A stretch of 64,000 bases of DNA, taken from positions 372,001 through 436,000 of the forward strand of contig NZ_LMHA01000002.1 of assembly GCF_001427635.1 (NCBI RefSeq), given 5' to 3'. This document shows positions 1 through 7,948 of this stretch, piece after piece. Under the pieces are notes generated by a model, which was not told where the DNA came from, made no database searches, and was given only the letters and a program-made list of their open reading frames with translations. Source of the stretch: Pseudoxanthomonas sp. Root65 (lineage in GTDB: Bacteria > Pseudomonadota > Gammaproteobacteria > Xanthomonadales > Xanthomonadaceae). A program made the translations under genes and the position numbers. How positions within the stretch are numbered: the first letter of the stretch is position 1; the number at the start of each line of letters is the position of its first letter.

Positions 1-629
1 TCGGTCCGTTCTCGCGCGACCAGCCGCAGGGCATCGCGACGGTGCCGGCGGTGTTGCGTGCGGCGTTCTCCGACACGCTGGTACAGGACGGCACGATCAG
101 CGATCCGATCGAGATCGCGCCCAGCCACAGCGTCGTCATCCGCGTCGCCCAGCACACGCCCGAGCAGGCGTTGCCGCTGGACAAGGCGCGCGATGCCGTC
201 GTGCAGGCCATCCGTACGGACCGGCAGGAGAAGGCCGCCCAGGCTGCCGCGGACGCGCTGGTCGCCCGCGTGCAGAAGGGCGAATCGCTGGCGACGGTCG
301 CCGCTGCCGACGGCCTGCGTTTCAACGAACTGCCTGGCCTGCGCCGTGGCATGCCGATGCCGACGGCCGAAGCGAACGAAGCCATCTTCGCCGCGGGTCG
401 TCCGGCGGACGGCAAGGTCGTGGCCGGCAAGGTGGCGCTGGGTGACGGCGCCTATGCGATCTTCACCGTCAACAAGGTGACCGACGGTGCCATCGCGGAC
501 ATGCCGCCCGAAGAGCGCGCGAGCATGCAGCAGCAGCTGGTGCAGCTCAATGGCGGCATCGCGACGCAGGCCTACGTGGATGCGCTGCGCAAGCGCTTCA
601 AGGTCAAGGTCTTCGAAGAGCGGCTCTGA
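1..629 (+). CDS. ppiD: Peptidyl-prolyl cis-trans isomerase D, C-terminal part
   Basis: This is the 3' end of a gene whose start lies before the window; the open frame runs from base 3 to the TGA at 627-629 (about 208 residues). The visible part resembles the C-terminal region of PpiD/SurA-like periplasmic folding factors: a stretch starting GPFSRDQPQG, an IRVAQHTPEQALPL segment typical of the PpiD region after the parvulin domain, and a helical tail. PpiD is a membrane-anchored periplasmic chaperone working near the Sec translocon. The membrane anchor and PPIase core are outside the window, so the identification rests on the tail alone. A strong terminator follows. Confidence 0.75.
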   Translation, partial: GPFSRDQPQGIATVPAVLRAAFSDTLVQDGTISDPIEIAPSHSVVIRVAQHTPEQALPLDKARDAVVQAIRTDRQEKAAQAAADALVARVQKGESLATVAAADGLRFNELPGLRRGMPMPTAEANEAIFAAGRPADGKVVAGKVALGDGAYAIFTVNKVTDGAIADMPPEERASMQQQLVQLNGGIATQAYVDALRKRFKVKVFEERL

Positions 630-651
630 GCCGCGCAGCAGGTTCCAACCG

Positions 652-680
652 AATCCCGCCGCCAGGCGGGATTCTTTTTT
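652..680 (+). terminator. Rho-independent terminator after ppiD
   Basis: AATCCCGCC (652-660) pairs perfectly with GGCGGGATT (665-673) around a 4-base loop and is followed by C and six T. It ends ppiD transcription and faces the convergent transglycosylase gene. Confidence 0.9.
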
Positions 681-697
681 CCACTGTGCGAAACGGA

Positions 698-1876
698 TCA
701 GTCCGTGGTGCTGTCCAGCTTCAGCACCATCCCGGGCCGCAGGACGGCATCCGCTCCCAGTCCGTTCACCTGCAGCAGGCGCGCCGGCGTGATGCCGTAA
801 CGGCGGGCGATGGTCCAGGCGGAGTCGCCGCGTCTGACGGTGTGCGTGCGGGTATCGCGGGGCGTGCCGGCGGACGTCGATGCCAGTGCGGCCTCGGGTG
901 TCGATGAGGGCGGTGCGTCTGCTGCGGTGTCGTCCACGCCTGCCGTCGTCGGCGCCAGCAGCCGGATCGGCTTGGTGCCCCGGCTGAAGCGGCCCGCCAG
1001 GGCAGGATTGAGGCGCTTGAGCAGTGCCACTGGCTGCTGCTGTTGCCTGGCCCACGCATCGAGGGTCGCATCACCGGGCAGGACGTGCGCCGCCAGGCGC
1101 GGCACCGGCCGATCCATCTGTCTGAGCCAGGCATCGCGATCGTCGGCCTGCTGGAAGATGCACGCCAGCGCATGCAGCTTCTCGACATAGGCGTAGGTGA
1201 TGCCCGACAGCCCCGGCAGTTCCGCCGGGCGCGCATTGCGTGCGTTCATGCCGGCACGGCGCATGGACTGCAGCAGGCGGTACTCGCCGGCGTTGTAGGC
1301 CATCACCGTCAGGCGCCAGTCGCCCCCGAACATGCCATGCAGCGTCTTGAGGTAGCGGATGGCGGCCTGGGTGGAATCCACCGGCGACAGCCGGCCGTCG
1401 TAGCCTTCGCGCATCGGCACGCCCTGGTTGCGCGCAGTGATACCGATGAATTGCCACAGCCCGGCCGGGCCCTGCGGATTGCGTACGCCCGGCTTGTAGC
1501 CGCTTTCCACGAACGGAATCAGTGCGTACTCGGTGGGCAGGTGCGCCTCGCGCAGCGCATCGACCACGTAACCGAACAGCGGCAGCAGGTCGTCCTCGGC
1601 GCGTGCCAGCTGCCCGGGCGCATGGCTGAAGTGCTTTTTCCAGCGTCCGTTGGTGGCCTGGCTGTCGCACGCGGGGTCGGCTAGTCCGTCGCGGAAGCGC
1701 TGGTAGATCTCCAGTCCGCTGCGCTGGTGGCTGGCCGGTACACCGGCGGGGTCCAACGGTGGCGCGGCAGGTGCGGTCGGGGCCTCAGCGGGTGGGTCGG
1801 CGGCGAGTGCCACGTGCGGCATCAACGCAAAGCCAGCGGCAAGAAGCGCGAGATACAGAGGGCGAGGTGGACTCAT
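698..1876 (-). CDS. Lytic transglycosylase with LysM domain (MltD-like)
   Basis: A 392-residue exported murein hydrolase. The order is a signal peptide (MSPPRPLYLALLAAGFAL, cleaved near AHVALAA), an SLT catalytic domain with the E-S active-site motif (PFVESGY), the GLWQFI and MAYNAGEY motifs of family 1 transglycosylases, a Pro/Thr-rich linker, and a C-terminal LysM repeat (HTVRRGDSAWTIARRYGI) that binds peptidoglycan. It cleaves the MurNAc-GlcNAc bond to give 1,6-anhydro products. The ATG at 1876 is preferred over an upstream in-frame ATG at 1897 because it begins the signal peptide directly and overlaps the gloB stop by 4 bases (ATGA), implying translational coupling. The gene is shorter than E. 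coli MltD, which has two LysM repeats. Confidence 0.85.
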   Translation of the reverse strand: MSPPRPLYLALLAAGFALMPHVALAADPPAEAPTAPAAPPLDPAGVPASHQRSGLEIYQRFRDGLADPACDSQATNGRWKKHFSHAPGQLARAEDDLLPLFGYVVDALREAHLPTEYALIPFVESGYKPGVRNPQGPAGLWQFIGITARNQGVPMREGYDGRLSPVDSTQAAIRYLKTLHGMFGGDWRLTVMAYNAGEYRLLQSMRRAGMNARNARPAELPGLSGITYAYVEKLHALACIFQQADDRDAWLRQMDRPVPRLAAHVLPGDATLDAWARQQQQPVALLKRLNPALAGRFSRGTKPIRLLAPTTAGVDDTAADAPPSSTPEAALASTSAGTPRDTRTHTVRRGDSAWTIARRYGITPARLLQVNGLGADAVLRPGMVLKLDSTTD

Positions 1877-2652
1877 GCGCGGAAATCGTTCTTCCATTGC
1901 CGCAGCGTCGCGAACGTCTCCACCCGGTCGGCCGGGGCGCGGCCCAGGCGGTGGGACACCGCCGCGCGGATGGCGTCGGTGTCCACCCGCAGGAACGGAT
2001 TGGTCGCGATCTCGCTGGCGAGCGTCACGGGCAGAGTGGGGCGACCGGCCTGGCGCATCACACGGGCGTCCTGCAGGCGTTCGCGCAGCGCCGGATTGTG
2101 CGGGTCCACGGCGCTGGCGAACGCGCCATTGGCCAGGGTGTACTCATGGCCGCAGCAGACCAGCGACGCGGCCGGCAGCGCCGCCAGGCGTTCCAGCGAG
2201 GCCAGCATCTGCGGCGGGGTGCCCTCGAACAGGCGCCCGCAGCCGAGACTGAACAAGGTGTCGCCGCAGAACAGGTGTGGTGGGCCGTCGGTGCCACCGC
2301 CGTGGAAGGCGATGTGGCTGCGCGTATGTCCGGGCACGCCCAGCACCGACAGCTGCCAGTGCTTCACCCGCACCACATCGCCATCGCCCACGCGCTCGGT
2401 GGCGTCGGGGATGCGGTCGTCCCCGGGTGCGAACACGGGCAGCGTCGGCCAGCGCGCGCGCAGGGCGGCGACGCCGCCGGCATGGTCGGGGTGGTGGTGG
2501 GTCACCAGCACCGCCGCCGGCCACAAGCCGTTGCCGGTGGCCGCCAGCACCGGGGCCGCATCGCCGGGATCGATCACCAGCGCGTCGCCCTCGTCGTCGA
2601 CCAGCGCCCAGATGTAGTTGTCCTCGAAGGCGGGCAGGGCGAGCAGGCGCAT
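1873..2652 (-). CDS. gloB: Hydroxyacylglutathione hydrolase (glyoxalase II)
   Basis: A 259-residue metallo-beta-lactamase-fold enzyme that hydrolyses S-lactoylglutathione to lactate and glutathione, the second step of methylglyoxal detoxification. The binuclear metal motif THHHPDHAGG lies near residue 50, a metal-binding His follows in GHTRSHIAF, and CGDTLF supplies the bridging Asp. The C-terminal segment (NPFLRVD and later) is the glutathione-binding region typical of GloB. Length is normal for the family. It is the first gene of a two-gene minus-strand unit with the transglycosylase and is divergent from the methyltransferase gene, with 61 bases between. Confidence 0.93.
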   Translation of the reverse strand: MRLLALPAFEDNYIWALVDDEGDALVIDPGDAAPVLAATGNGLWPAAVLVTHHHPDHAGGVAALRARWPTLPVFAPGDDRIPDATERVGDGDVVRVKHWQLSVLGVPGHTRSHIAFHGGGTDGPPHLFCGDTLFSLGCGRLFEGTPPQMLASLERLAALPAASLVCCGHEYTLANGAFASAVDPHNPALRERLQDARVMRQAGRPTLPVTLASEIATNPFLRVDTDAIRAAVSHRLGRAPADRVETFATLRQWKNDFRA

Positions 2653-2701
2653 CGGGGGAGGGGCTCCGGGCGGGTTACGGACGCCCGGGGGCGGCGTCCT
2701 C

Positions 2702-2713
2702 TACAATCCGAAC
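2702..2713 (+). promoter_or_regulatory. -10 element placed for a leaderless transcript
   Basis: TACAAT at 2702-2707 is followed by exactly six bases and then the ATG at 2714. There is no Shine-Dalgarno-like sequence in between. Transcription would start at or next to the A of the ATG. No convincing -35 is seen. Confidence 0.5.
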
Positions 2714-3373
2714 ATGCCTGCGTTCGCGTTTACCCGTCAACCCGATGCCCTGGCGTGGTTCGGGTCGGGCCACGGCGGATCGATCCTCGCGTCCGAGCAT
2801 GCCCGGGTGAGCCAGGCGCTCACCAGCCGGTCCCCGCAGCCCTGGCTGTGGGTGTCGCCGCTGGGGGGGGATCCCGCCCATGGCGCCACACCGGCCACGC
2901 GGGGCGTGCACCTGCTGGCCACCGCCACCTCCCACCGTCTGACCGGCCACGTCCGCTGCGGATTGCCGCTGCCGCTGCCCACCGAGGCCGTGGGGGCGAT
3001 CGTGCTGCAACACGTGCTGGATGCCGGCGACCCGCAGCCGCTGTTGCAGGAGTGCGCGCGGGTGCTCGAACCCGGCGGACGCCTGTGGCTGTTCGTGCTG
3101 AATCCGTGGAGCCCCTATCGCCTGCGCTGGCGCGGCGCCGGCCTGGTACCGCGCGGGCTTGGCCAATGGCACCTGCAGCTGGCGGCGGCCGGCCTGGTCG
3201 CCTCGCAGCACGTCCTGCACTACGGCCCGGTCTGGCGGGGCGTGCCCGACGCGCCCGGCCATGGACCGGCCCCGTTCCGCGCCGCGCGTCTGCTGGAGGC
3301 GGAGAAGCGCGTGGCCGGCCTCATTCCCCCTGCGCCGGTGGCGCGCGCGTGGCGCGCGGCGCCCGCCGCCTGA
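2714..3373 (+). CDS. Class I SAM-dependent methyltransferase
   Basis: A 219-residue protein with a degenerate Rossmann methyltransferase fold. The motif [16 protein letters not shown] is the post-motif III strand/loop seen in the YafS/Methyltransf_11 group, and [15 protein letters not shown] is the motif II region. In Xanthomonadaceae and enterics a YafS-type methyltransferase is often found between gloB and rnhA, as here (gloB divergent, rnhA 19 bases downstream), which supports the assignment. The substrate is unknown. The canonical N-terminal glycine loop (motif I) is weak, so the protein may bind SAM poorly or have diverged. The start is chosen because a -10-like box sits six bases upstream. 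Confidence 0.7.
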   Translation: MPAFAFTRQPDALAWFGSGHGGSILASEHARVSQALTSRSPQPWLWVSPLGGDPAHGATPATRGVHLLATATSHRLTGHVRCGLPLPLPTEAVGAIVLQHVLDAGDPQPLLQECARVLEPGGRLWLFVLNPWSPYRLRWRGAGLVPRGLGQWHLQLAAAGLVASQHVLHYGPVWRGVPDAPGHGPAPFRAARLLEAEKRVAGLIPPAPVARAWRAAPAA

Positions 3374-3392
3374 CATCCGATCAAGAGGTTTC

Positions 3393-3842
3393 ATGAAACA
3401 CGTCAGCATCCACACCGACGGCTCCTGCCTGGGCAATCCCGGTCCGGGAGGCTGGGCCGCGCTCCTGCGCTATGGCGAGAAGGAGCGCGAAGTCGTCGGC
3501 GGCGAAGCGCAGACCACCAACAACCGCATGGAGCTGATGGCCGCCATCGCCGCGCTGGAGGTACTGACCGAAGGTTGCGAGGTCACGCTCCACATCGATT
3601 CGCAGTATGTCCGCCAGGGCATCACCGAATGGATGCCGGGCTGGGTGCGGCGCGGCTGGAAGACCGCCGGCGGCGATCCGGTCAAGAACCGCGATCTCTG
3701 GGAGCGCCTGCACGCGGCCACCGGCCGCCACAAGATCGACTGGAAGTGGGTGAAGGGCCACAACGGCGACCCCGACAACGAGCGGGTCGACGTGTTGGCA
3801 CGCAATGCCGCCGTGCGCTTCCGCCACGGGGCGGTGGCGTGA
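3393..3842 (+). CDS. rnhA: Ribonuclease HI
   Basis: A 149-residue enzyme that cleaves the RNA strand of RNA-DNA hybrids in replication and R-loop removal. The catalytic DEDD set is visible: Asp in [16 protein letters not shown], Glu in [10 protein letters not shown], Asp in LHIDSQYV, and Asp in the C-terminal DPDNERVD region; WVKGHNGD is the conserved His loop. The ribosome-binding site AAGAGG precedes the ATG. The stop overlaps the next gene's GTG start (GTGA), and dnaQ follows shortly; rnhA-dnaQ proximity is common in gammaproteobacteria, here with an acetyltransferase inserted between them. Confidence 0.95.
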   Translation: MKHVSIHTDGSCLGNPGPGGWAALLRYGEKEREVVGGEAQTTNNRMELMAAIAALEVLTEGCEVTLHIDSQYVRQGITEWMPGWVRRGWKTAGGDPVKNRDLWERLHAATGRHKIDWKWVKGHNGDPDNERVDVLARNAAVRFRHGAVA

Positions 3843-4399
3843 CGGTGGCGATCCTGCCGGGCAAGGTCATCGCCGAGACACCGCGCCTGCAACTCCACGC
3901 GATGTCCGATCGCGATGACGCCGATGCCGCGCTGATGCTTGCGCTGCTCAACGATCCCGCCTTCATCCGCCATATCGCCGACCGCGGCGTGCGGACGCTG
4001 GATCAGGCGCGCGACTACCTGCGCGACGGTGCCGTGCGCAGCTATGCGGAGCACGGCTTCGGCATGTACGCGATCCGGCGCCGTGACAGCGGCGCCCTGA
4101 TCGGCAACTGCGGCCTGATCCGCCGCGAGGGCCTGGACGGTCCCGACCTGGGCTACGCGTTGTTGCCCGGGCACGCCGGCCAGGGCTTCGCACATGAGGC
4201 GGCACGGGCAGTGATCGCCGATGCCGGCGGCCGGCTCGCCCTCACCCGCCTGCGCGCCATCGTCAATCCGGACAACGTGGCCTCGATCGGCCTGTTGCAG
4301 AAACTGGGATTCGAATTCGACAGAATGATTGTGCTGCCGCATGTCGCGCACCCGCTCGACCTGTTCCACCTGCACCTGCCCACGGAAGCCGCCGCCTGA
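3839..4399 (+). CDS. GNAT-family N-acetyltransferase (RimJ/RimL-like)
   Basis: A 186-residue acetyltransferase of the Acetyltransf_3 (RimL) type. Visible features are the N-terminal [17 protein letters not shown] segment, [26 protein letters not shown] containing the acetyl-CoA pyrophosphate loop (GHAGQG), and the C-terminal [15 protein letters not shown] helix. The target (protein N-terminus or small amine) cannot be read from sequence. The GTG at 3839 overlaps the rnhA stop by 4 bases, so coupled translation is likely; GTG 3845 is the alternative. Its own stop overlaps the dnaQ start by 1 base (TGATG). Confidence 0.8.
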   Translation: MTVAILPGKVIAETPRLQLHAMSDRDDADAALMLALLNDPAFIRHIADRGVRTLDQARDYLRDGAVRSYAEHGFGMYAIRRRDSGALIGNCGLIRREGLDGPDLGYALLPGHAGQGFAHEAARAVIADAGGRLALTRLRAIVNPDNVASIGLLQKLGFEFDRMIVLPHVAHPLDLFHLHLPTEAAA

Positions 4400-5127
4400 T
4401 GCGACAGATCATCCTCGACACCGAAACCACCGGCCTGGAGTGGAAGAAGGGCAACCGCGTCGTCGAAATCGGCTGCGTGGAACTGCTGGAACGCCGGCCG
4501 ACCGGTCGAACCTACCACCAGTACATCAACCCTCAGCGCGAGTTCGAGCAGGGTGCGGCGGAGGTGACCGGCCTCAGCCTGGAGTTCCTGTCCGACAAGC
4601 CGCTGTTCGCGGCCATCGCCGACGAGTTCCTGGCCTTCATCGACGGTGCCGAACTGGTGATCCACAACGCGGCGTTCGACGTCGGCTTCCTCGATTACGA
4701 ACTGTCGCGGCTGGGTGAGCAGTACGGCCGGCTGGCCGACCGCGTCACCGTGGAGGATTCGCTGCTGCTGGCGCGGCAGCGCTTCCCAGGCCAGCGCAAC
4801 TCGCTGGATGCCCTGTGCAAGCGCCTGGGCGTGGACAACACGCACCGTCAGTTGCACGGCGCGTTGCTGGACGCCCAGCTGCTGTGCGAGGTCTATCTCA
4901 ACCTGACCGCCGGCCAGCGCGAAATCGGCTTCGGCGGGGCCGAGGACGCGGCGACCGGCACGGCGGTGGCGGCGACCGTGTCCTTCGATCCTGCGATTGC
5001 AGGCGCGCGTCCGCGCGTCACCGCGTCCGCCGACGAACTGGCGGCGCACGAGGCCCGTCTGGCGACATTGCGTAAGAAGGCCGGCGGCCGCTGCCTGTGG
5101 GACCCGCCGGTGCTGGAGGCTTCCTGA
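4399..5127 (+). CDS. dnaQ: DNA polymerase III epsilon subunit (proofreading exonuclease)
   Basis: A 242-residue 3'-5' exonuclease of the DEDDh class. ExoI motif DTETTGLEW is at residue 7, ExoII contains HNAAFDVGFLDYEL, and ExoIII is HGALLDAQLL with the catalytic His. The C-terminal 60 residues form the flexible tail that contacts the alpha subunit. It proofreads replication errors within the core polymerase. It is the last gene of the rnhA-acetyltransferase-dnaQ unit, and an inverted-repeat element follows the stop. Confidence 0.95.
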   Translation: MRQIILDTETTGLEWKKGNRVVEIGCVELLERRPTGRTYHQYINPQREFEQGAAEVTGLSLEFLSDKPLFAAIADEFLAFIDGAELVIHNAAFDVGFLDYELSRLGEQYGRLADRVTVEDSLLLARQRFPGQRNSLDALCKRLGVDNTHRQLHGALLDAQLLCEVYLNLTAGQREIGFGGAEDAATGTAVAATVSFDPAIAGARPRVTASADELAAHEARLATLRKKAGGRCLWDPPVLEAS

Positions 5128-5203
5128 TCGCGGCGGACGCTAGACAAGCAGTCACAACCCCGATCAAGGCGGATCGTGCGGAGCAGAGCCGAAAAGCGTT
5201 TAC

Positions 5204-5292
5204 GACACGGATCAAAGCGGATCAAATCCAATCAAGCGAAGCGGATCGCAAATGCCCTGTTTTATCGGCCTTGATCCGCTTTGATCCGTGTC
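5204..5292. repeat. 89-bp inverted-repeat element (copy A)
   Basis: A perfect 22-bp inverted repeat, GACACGGATCAAAGCGGATCAA (5204-5225) and its reverse complement (5271-5292), flanks 45 bp. It lies between the convergent dnaQ and PP2C genes. A second, degenerate member of almost identical length occurs at 47523-47612 and shares the internal AAGCGGATCGCA. It encodes nothing visible. It looks like a MITE- or REP-type intergenic repeat that could fold into a long hairpin and end transcription from both sides. Confidence 0.8.
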
Positions 5293-5346
5293 TTCATTCC
5301 TTCCCGCCGTGTGACGGGCGGGGTGCCGCCCCGGCAGGGAGGCAGA

Positions 5347-6051
5347 TCAGTGGCAGCGCACCAGGATGGCGGTGACGTTGTCCGACCCGCCGCCGTCCAG
5401 GGCCGCGGCGATCAGCGTATCCACGCATTCCTGTGCGCTGCAGTCGTCGTGCTTGAGCGTGGCGGCGATGCTGGGATCGTCCACTTCCTCGGTCAGGCCG
5501 TCGCTGCACAGCAGCAGCTGCATGCCGGGACGCAGTTCCCCGGTCATCGTCTCCACGTTGAGGTGGTTCGGATCCGTGACGCCCAACGCCTGGGTCACGA
5601 CGTTGCGGTGGGGATGGGTGCGCGCCTGTTCGCTGGTCAGCGCGCCCTGCGCGATCAGCTCCTGCACGTAGCTGTGGTCCTGGCTCAGTTGCGCAAGCTG
5701 GCCTTCGCGCCAGAGGTAGGCACGGCTGTCGCCGACCCAGGCCACCTCGAAGCGGTTGCCCTGGATGCGCGCGGCCACCACGGTGGTCCCCATCGGCAGG
5801 GTGTCGTTGCGGCGGCGCGAGGTGCGGATGATTTCCTCGTCGGCGATCCGGATGGCCTGGGCCAGCGGCGTGCCGTCGCGGATCTCGCGCACGATGGTCT
5901 CGCGCGCCAGCGCGCTCGCCACTTCGCCGCAGGCGTGGCCGCCCATGCCGTCGGCCACCAGCCACAGGCCCAGCTCGCTGTCGCCGTAGTAGGTGTCTTC
6001 GTTCAGCTCGCGCCTGAGGCCGACGTGGGAGATGTGGCCGAATTCGATCAT
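5347..6051 (-). CDS. PP2C-family Ser/Thr protein phosphatase
   Basis: A 234-residue stand-alone PP2C domain (PstP/Stp1 type). Metal-binding motifs are all present: RELNEDTYYGD, WLVADGMGGHACGE, a GDSRAYLWR strand, LLLCSDGLTEEV, and GGSDNVTAILVR near the C-terminus. It dephosphorylates Ser/Thr phosphoproteins with Mn2+ or Mg2+. No partner kinase gene is adjacent. The ATG at 6051 (MIEFGHISHVGLRR) is the usual start for this family; an in-frame extension to 6315 would run through the tRNA gene and is rejected. Confidence 0.9.
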   Translation of the reverse strand: MIEFGHISHVGLRRELNEDTYYGDSELGLWLVADGMGGHACGEVASALARETIVREIRDGTPLAQAIRIADEEIIRTSRRRNDTLPMGTTVVAARIQGNRFEVAWVGDSRAYLWREGQLAQLSQDHSYVQELIAQGALTSEQARTHPHRNVVTQALGVTDPNHLNVETMTGELRPGMQLLLCSDGLTEEVDDPSIAATLKHDDCSAQECVDTLIAAALDGGGSDNVTAILVRCH

Positions 6052-6210
6052 GGTGCCCTGTCTATGCGGACGGCTTTTTCCTATCCGGTCATACGCAATG
6101 ATCCGGTTGGACAGGACATCGGGCAAGGTTGGCGACCCCTGAAGGGCCTGCCGGGGTTCATCGACGTGGAAGCCAGGTGAGGCCGCGGACGGTCCGCCTT
6201 GTCGGCGCGC

Positions 6211-6239
6211 TTGTCCGGATGCAGCCTGCCACGTATCAT
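6211..6239 (+). promoter_or_regulatory. sigma-70 promoter of tRNA-Ser(CGA)
   Basis: TTGTCC (6211-6216), a 17-base spacer and TATCAT (6234-6239) form a good sigma-70 promoter. The predicted start lies about 23 bases before the mature tRNA, with a GC-rich discriminator (CCCCCGGGG), as usual for stringently controlled stable RNA genes. Confidence 0.75.
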
Positions 6240-6268
6240 TCACGCCCCCGGGGAAGCCCGGGGCCACC

Positions 6269-6359
6269 GGAGAGGTGGCAGAGTGGTTGAATGTACCTGA
6301 CTCGAAATCAGGCATACGTTAATAGCGTATCGAGGGTTCGAATCCCTCCCTCTCCGCCA
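6269..6359 (+). tRNA. tRNA-Ser (anticodon CGA)
   Basis: A type II tRNA with a long variable arm. Acceptor arm GGAGAGG (6269-6275) pairs with CCTCTCC (6349-6355), followed by G and an encoded CCA. The anticodon stem CCTGA/TCAGG encloses loop CTCGAAA with anticodon CGA at 6303-6305, reading UCG. The T-arm contains GGTTCGAATCC. A terminator follows nine bases downstream. Confidence 0.97.
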
Positions 6360-6367
6360 GTTTCAAG

Positions 6368-6390
6368 AAAGCCCCCGCAAGGGGGCTTTT
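6368..6390 (+). terminator. Terminator after tRNA-Ser(CGA)
   Basis: AAAGCCCCC (6368-6376) pairs with GGGGGCTTT (6381-6389) around GCAA, and the T run begins inside the stem. Confidence 0.9.
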
Positions 6391-6467
6391 GCGTTTGCGG
6401 CCGCGTGCCGTGAAGAAGCCTGCGGTGCCGCCAGCGCTAGAATGACGTCCTTTCAGCGGAGCCTTCC

Positions 6468-6875
6468 ATGTCCGAGATCCTCGTCCCCGTGTCCTTCGGT
6501 GAGCTGCTGGACAAGATCGCCATCCTGCAGATCAAGTCCGAGCGCATGAGCGATCCGGCCAAGCTGGCCCACGTGCGCGACGAGCTGTCCGCGCTGGAGA
6601 AGACCTGGATGGCCCACCCGGTCGCCGGGCACGACATCGTCGAGCTGCGCGCGCAGCTCAAAGCCGTCAACGAGCGGCTGTGGGTCATCGAGGACGATGT
6701 CCGGCTGAAGGAGAAGGCGCAGGCGTTCGATGACGACTTCGTCCGTCTGGCCCGCAGCGTCTATATCGAGAACGACGAGCGCGCCCGCATCAAGAAGGCC
6801 ATCAACCTGGCGCTGGGTTCCAGTTACGTGGAAGAGAAGTCGTACCAGGACTATCGGGCCGCCGGCACGCCCTGA
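6468..6875 (+). CDS. Conserved hypothetical protein, DUF6165 family
   Basis: A 135-residue, probably all-helical cytoplasmic protein without signal peptide or membrane segment. It begins MSEILVPVSFGELLDKIAIL and matches what I know of DUF6165, a widespread proteobacterial family often found near glycosyltransferases or LPS genes; here it lies convergent with a heptosyltransferase. Its function is unknown. GGAG (6458-6461) lies six bases before the ATG, and a -10-like TAGAAT is at 6438-6443. Confidence 0.75.
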   Translation: MSEILVPVSFGELLDKIAILQIKSERMSDPAKLAHVRDELSALEKTWMAHPVAGHDIVELRAQLKAVNERLWVIEDDVRLKEKAQAFDDDFVRLARSVYIENDERARIKKAINLALGSSYVEEKSYQDYRAAGTP

Positions 6876-6885
6876 CGCCCCGCGA

Positions 6886-7929
6886 TCAGTCCGCCAGGTC
6901 GCTCCGGCGCCGCTCGAACGCGGCGATGCCGTCTTCCACGGTGATCAGTTCCATCACGCCGTCGTGTTCGATCTTGCTGCCCCACTTGAGCTCCGCCGCG
7001 GGCTTGCCCTTGTAGCGGCGCGCGGCATCGTCGTAGCGGTCCACGCAGTAGCGGACGCTGGAATAGGGACCGCTGCGCCGCGGGTTGCTGGCTGCATGCA
7101 GGCCGAGCACGGCCGCGCCCACGGCATTGGCGATGTGCATGGGGCCGGAGTCGGGCGTCATCACCAGGTCGGCGCGCGCCAGCAGGGCCGGCAGCTGCTT
7201 CAGGGTGTCCTTGCCGACGAGGTCCAGCGCCGGTGACTGCATGGCGGCGATGATCGCGTCGGCCGTCTGCCGTTCCAGTTCGCTGCGGCCGCCGCACAGC
7301 ACCACGCGCCAGCCTTGCGCGGCAGCGTGGTCGGCAACGGCGGCGTAACGGTCGGCGAACCAGTTGCGGCGCACATGGCTGGAACAGGGCGAGATCACTA
7401 GCGTGCGCTTGCCGTCGGCAGGCCACTGCGCGGCGGCCCACGCGTGCGCGTCCGCCGGCACCGGCAGATCCCACACCACGTCGGTCTGTTTCAGTCCGAG
7501 CGGTTCGCAGAAGCTGCCCATCGCGTCCAGCACATGGATGCCGGGACGGTCGGGGATGCGCTCGTTGATCACCAGCCCATGCAGGTCCTTGGAGCGGCTG
7601 CGGTCGTAACCGATCCGGCGGCGCGCCGGGATGAAGGCCGACAGCAGGTTCGCGCGCAGGGCCACCTGCATCTGCAGCAGGGCATCGAAACGGCCGGGCA
7701 GTTCGCGGCGCAGCGCCCGCATGCCGGCCAGTCCGGTCTGCTTGTCGTAGGTGTGGAAGGTCACGCCTTCCAGCCCGTCGAGCAGCTTGAAGCCACCCTT
7801 GTCGATCACCCAGTGCAGCGACAGTTGCGGCCAGTGTCGCTGCAGGGTGCGCACCAGCGGCACGACATGGGTCACGTCACCGAGGGCGGACAGGCGCAGC
7901 AGGCACAGTGAGTGGGGAATCGTGGACAA
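6886..7929 (-). CDS. waaC: Lipopolysaccharide heptosyltransferase I-type, GT9 family
   Basis: A 347-residue glycosyltransferase family 9 enzyme that adds L,D-heptose to the Kdo of lipid A-Kdo during inner-core LPS synthesis. It starts LCLLRLSALGDVTHVVPLV, the conserved N-terminal strand-loop of GT9, and has PCSSHVRRNWFADRYAAVAD and the donor-binding DSGPMHIANAVGAAVLGLH. The neighbouring divergent Kdo kinase supports an inner-core role. The most upstream possible start is TTG at 7929, with an in-frame TAA three codons earlier and no Shine-Dalgarno sequence. WaaC is preferred over WaaF because of its closeness to kdkA, but the symbol is tentative. Confidence 0.8.
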   Translation of the reverse strand: MSTIPHSLCLLRLSALGDVTHVVPLVRTLQRHWPQLSLHWVIDKGGFKLLDGLEGVTFHTYDKQTGLAGMRALRRELPGRFDALLQMQVALRANLLSAFIPARRRIGYDRSRSKDLHGLVINERIPDRPGIHVLDAMGSFCEPLGLKQTDVVWDLPVPADAHAWAAAQWPADGKRTLVISPCSSHVRRNWFADRYAAVADHAAAQGWRVVLCGGRSELERQTADAIIAAMQSPALDLVGKDTLKQLPALLARADLVMTPDSGPMHIANAVGAAVLGLHAASNPRRSGPYSSVRYCVDRYDDAARRYKGKPAAELKWGSKIEHDGVMELITVEDGIAAFERRRSDLAD

Positions 7930-7948
7930 GTGTTGTTAGACTCGCTGG
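7930..7948. promoter_or_regulatory. 19-bp divergent intergenic region with overlapping -10 boxes
   Basis: The two divergent genes are separated by only 19 bases. On the plus strand TAGACT (7937-7942) is six bases before the kdkA ATG at 7949. On the minus strand the same bases read AGTCTA, giving a -10-like TCTAAC about five bases before the TTG of waaC. Neither side has room for a 5' leader, so both transcripts are probably leaderless and the promoters compete for the same DNA. Confidence 0.5.

Noticed and set aside
6052-6315. N-terminal extension of the PP2C phosphatase
   Set aside because: It would translate through the antisense of tRNA-Ser(CGA); the ATG at 6051 matches the normal family start.
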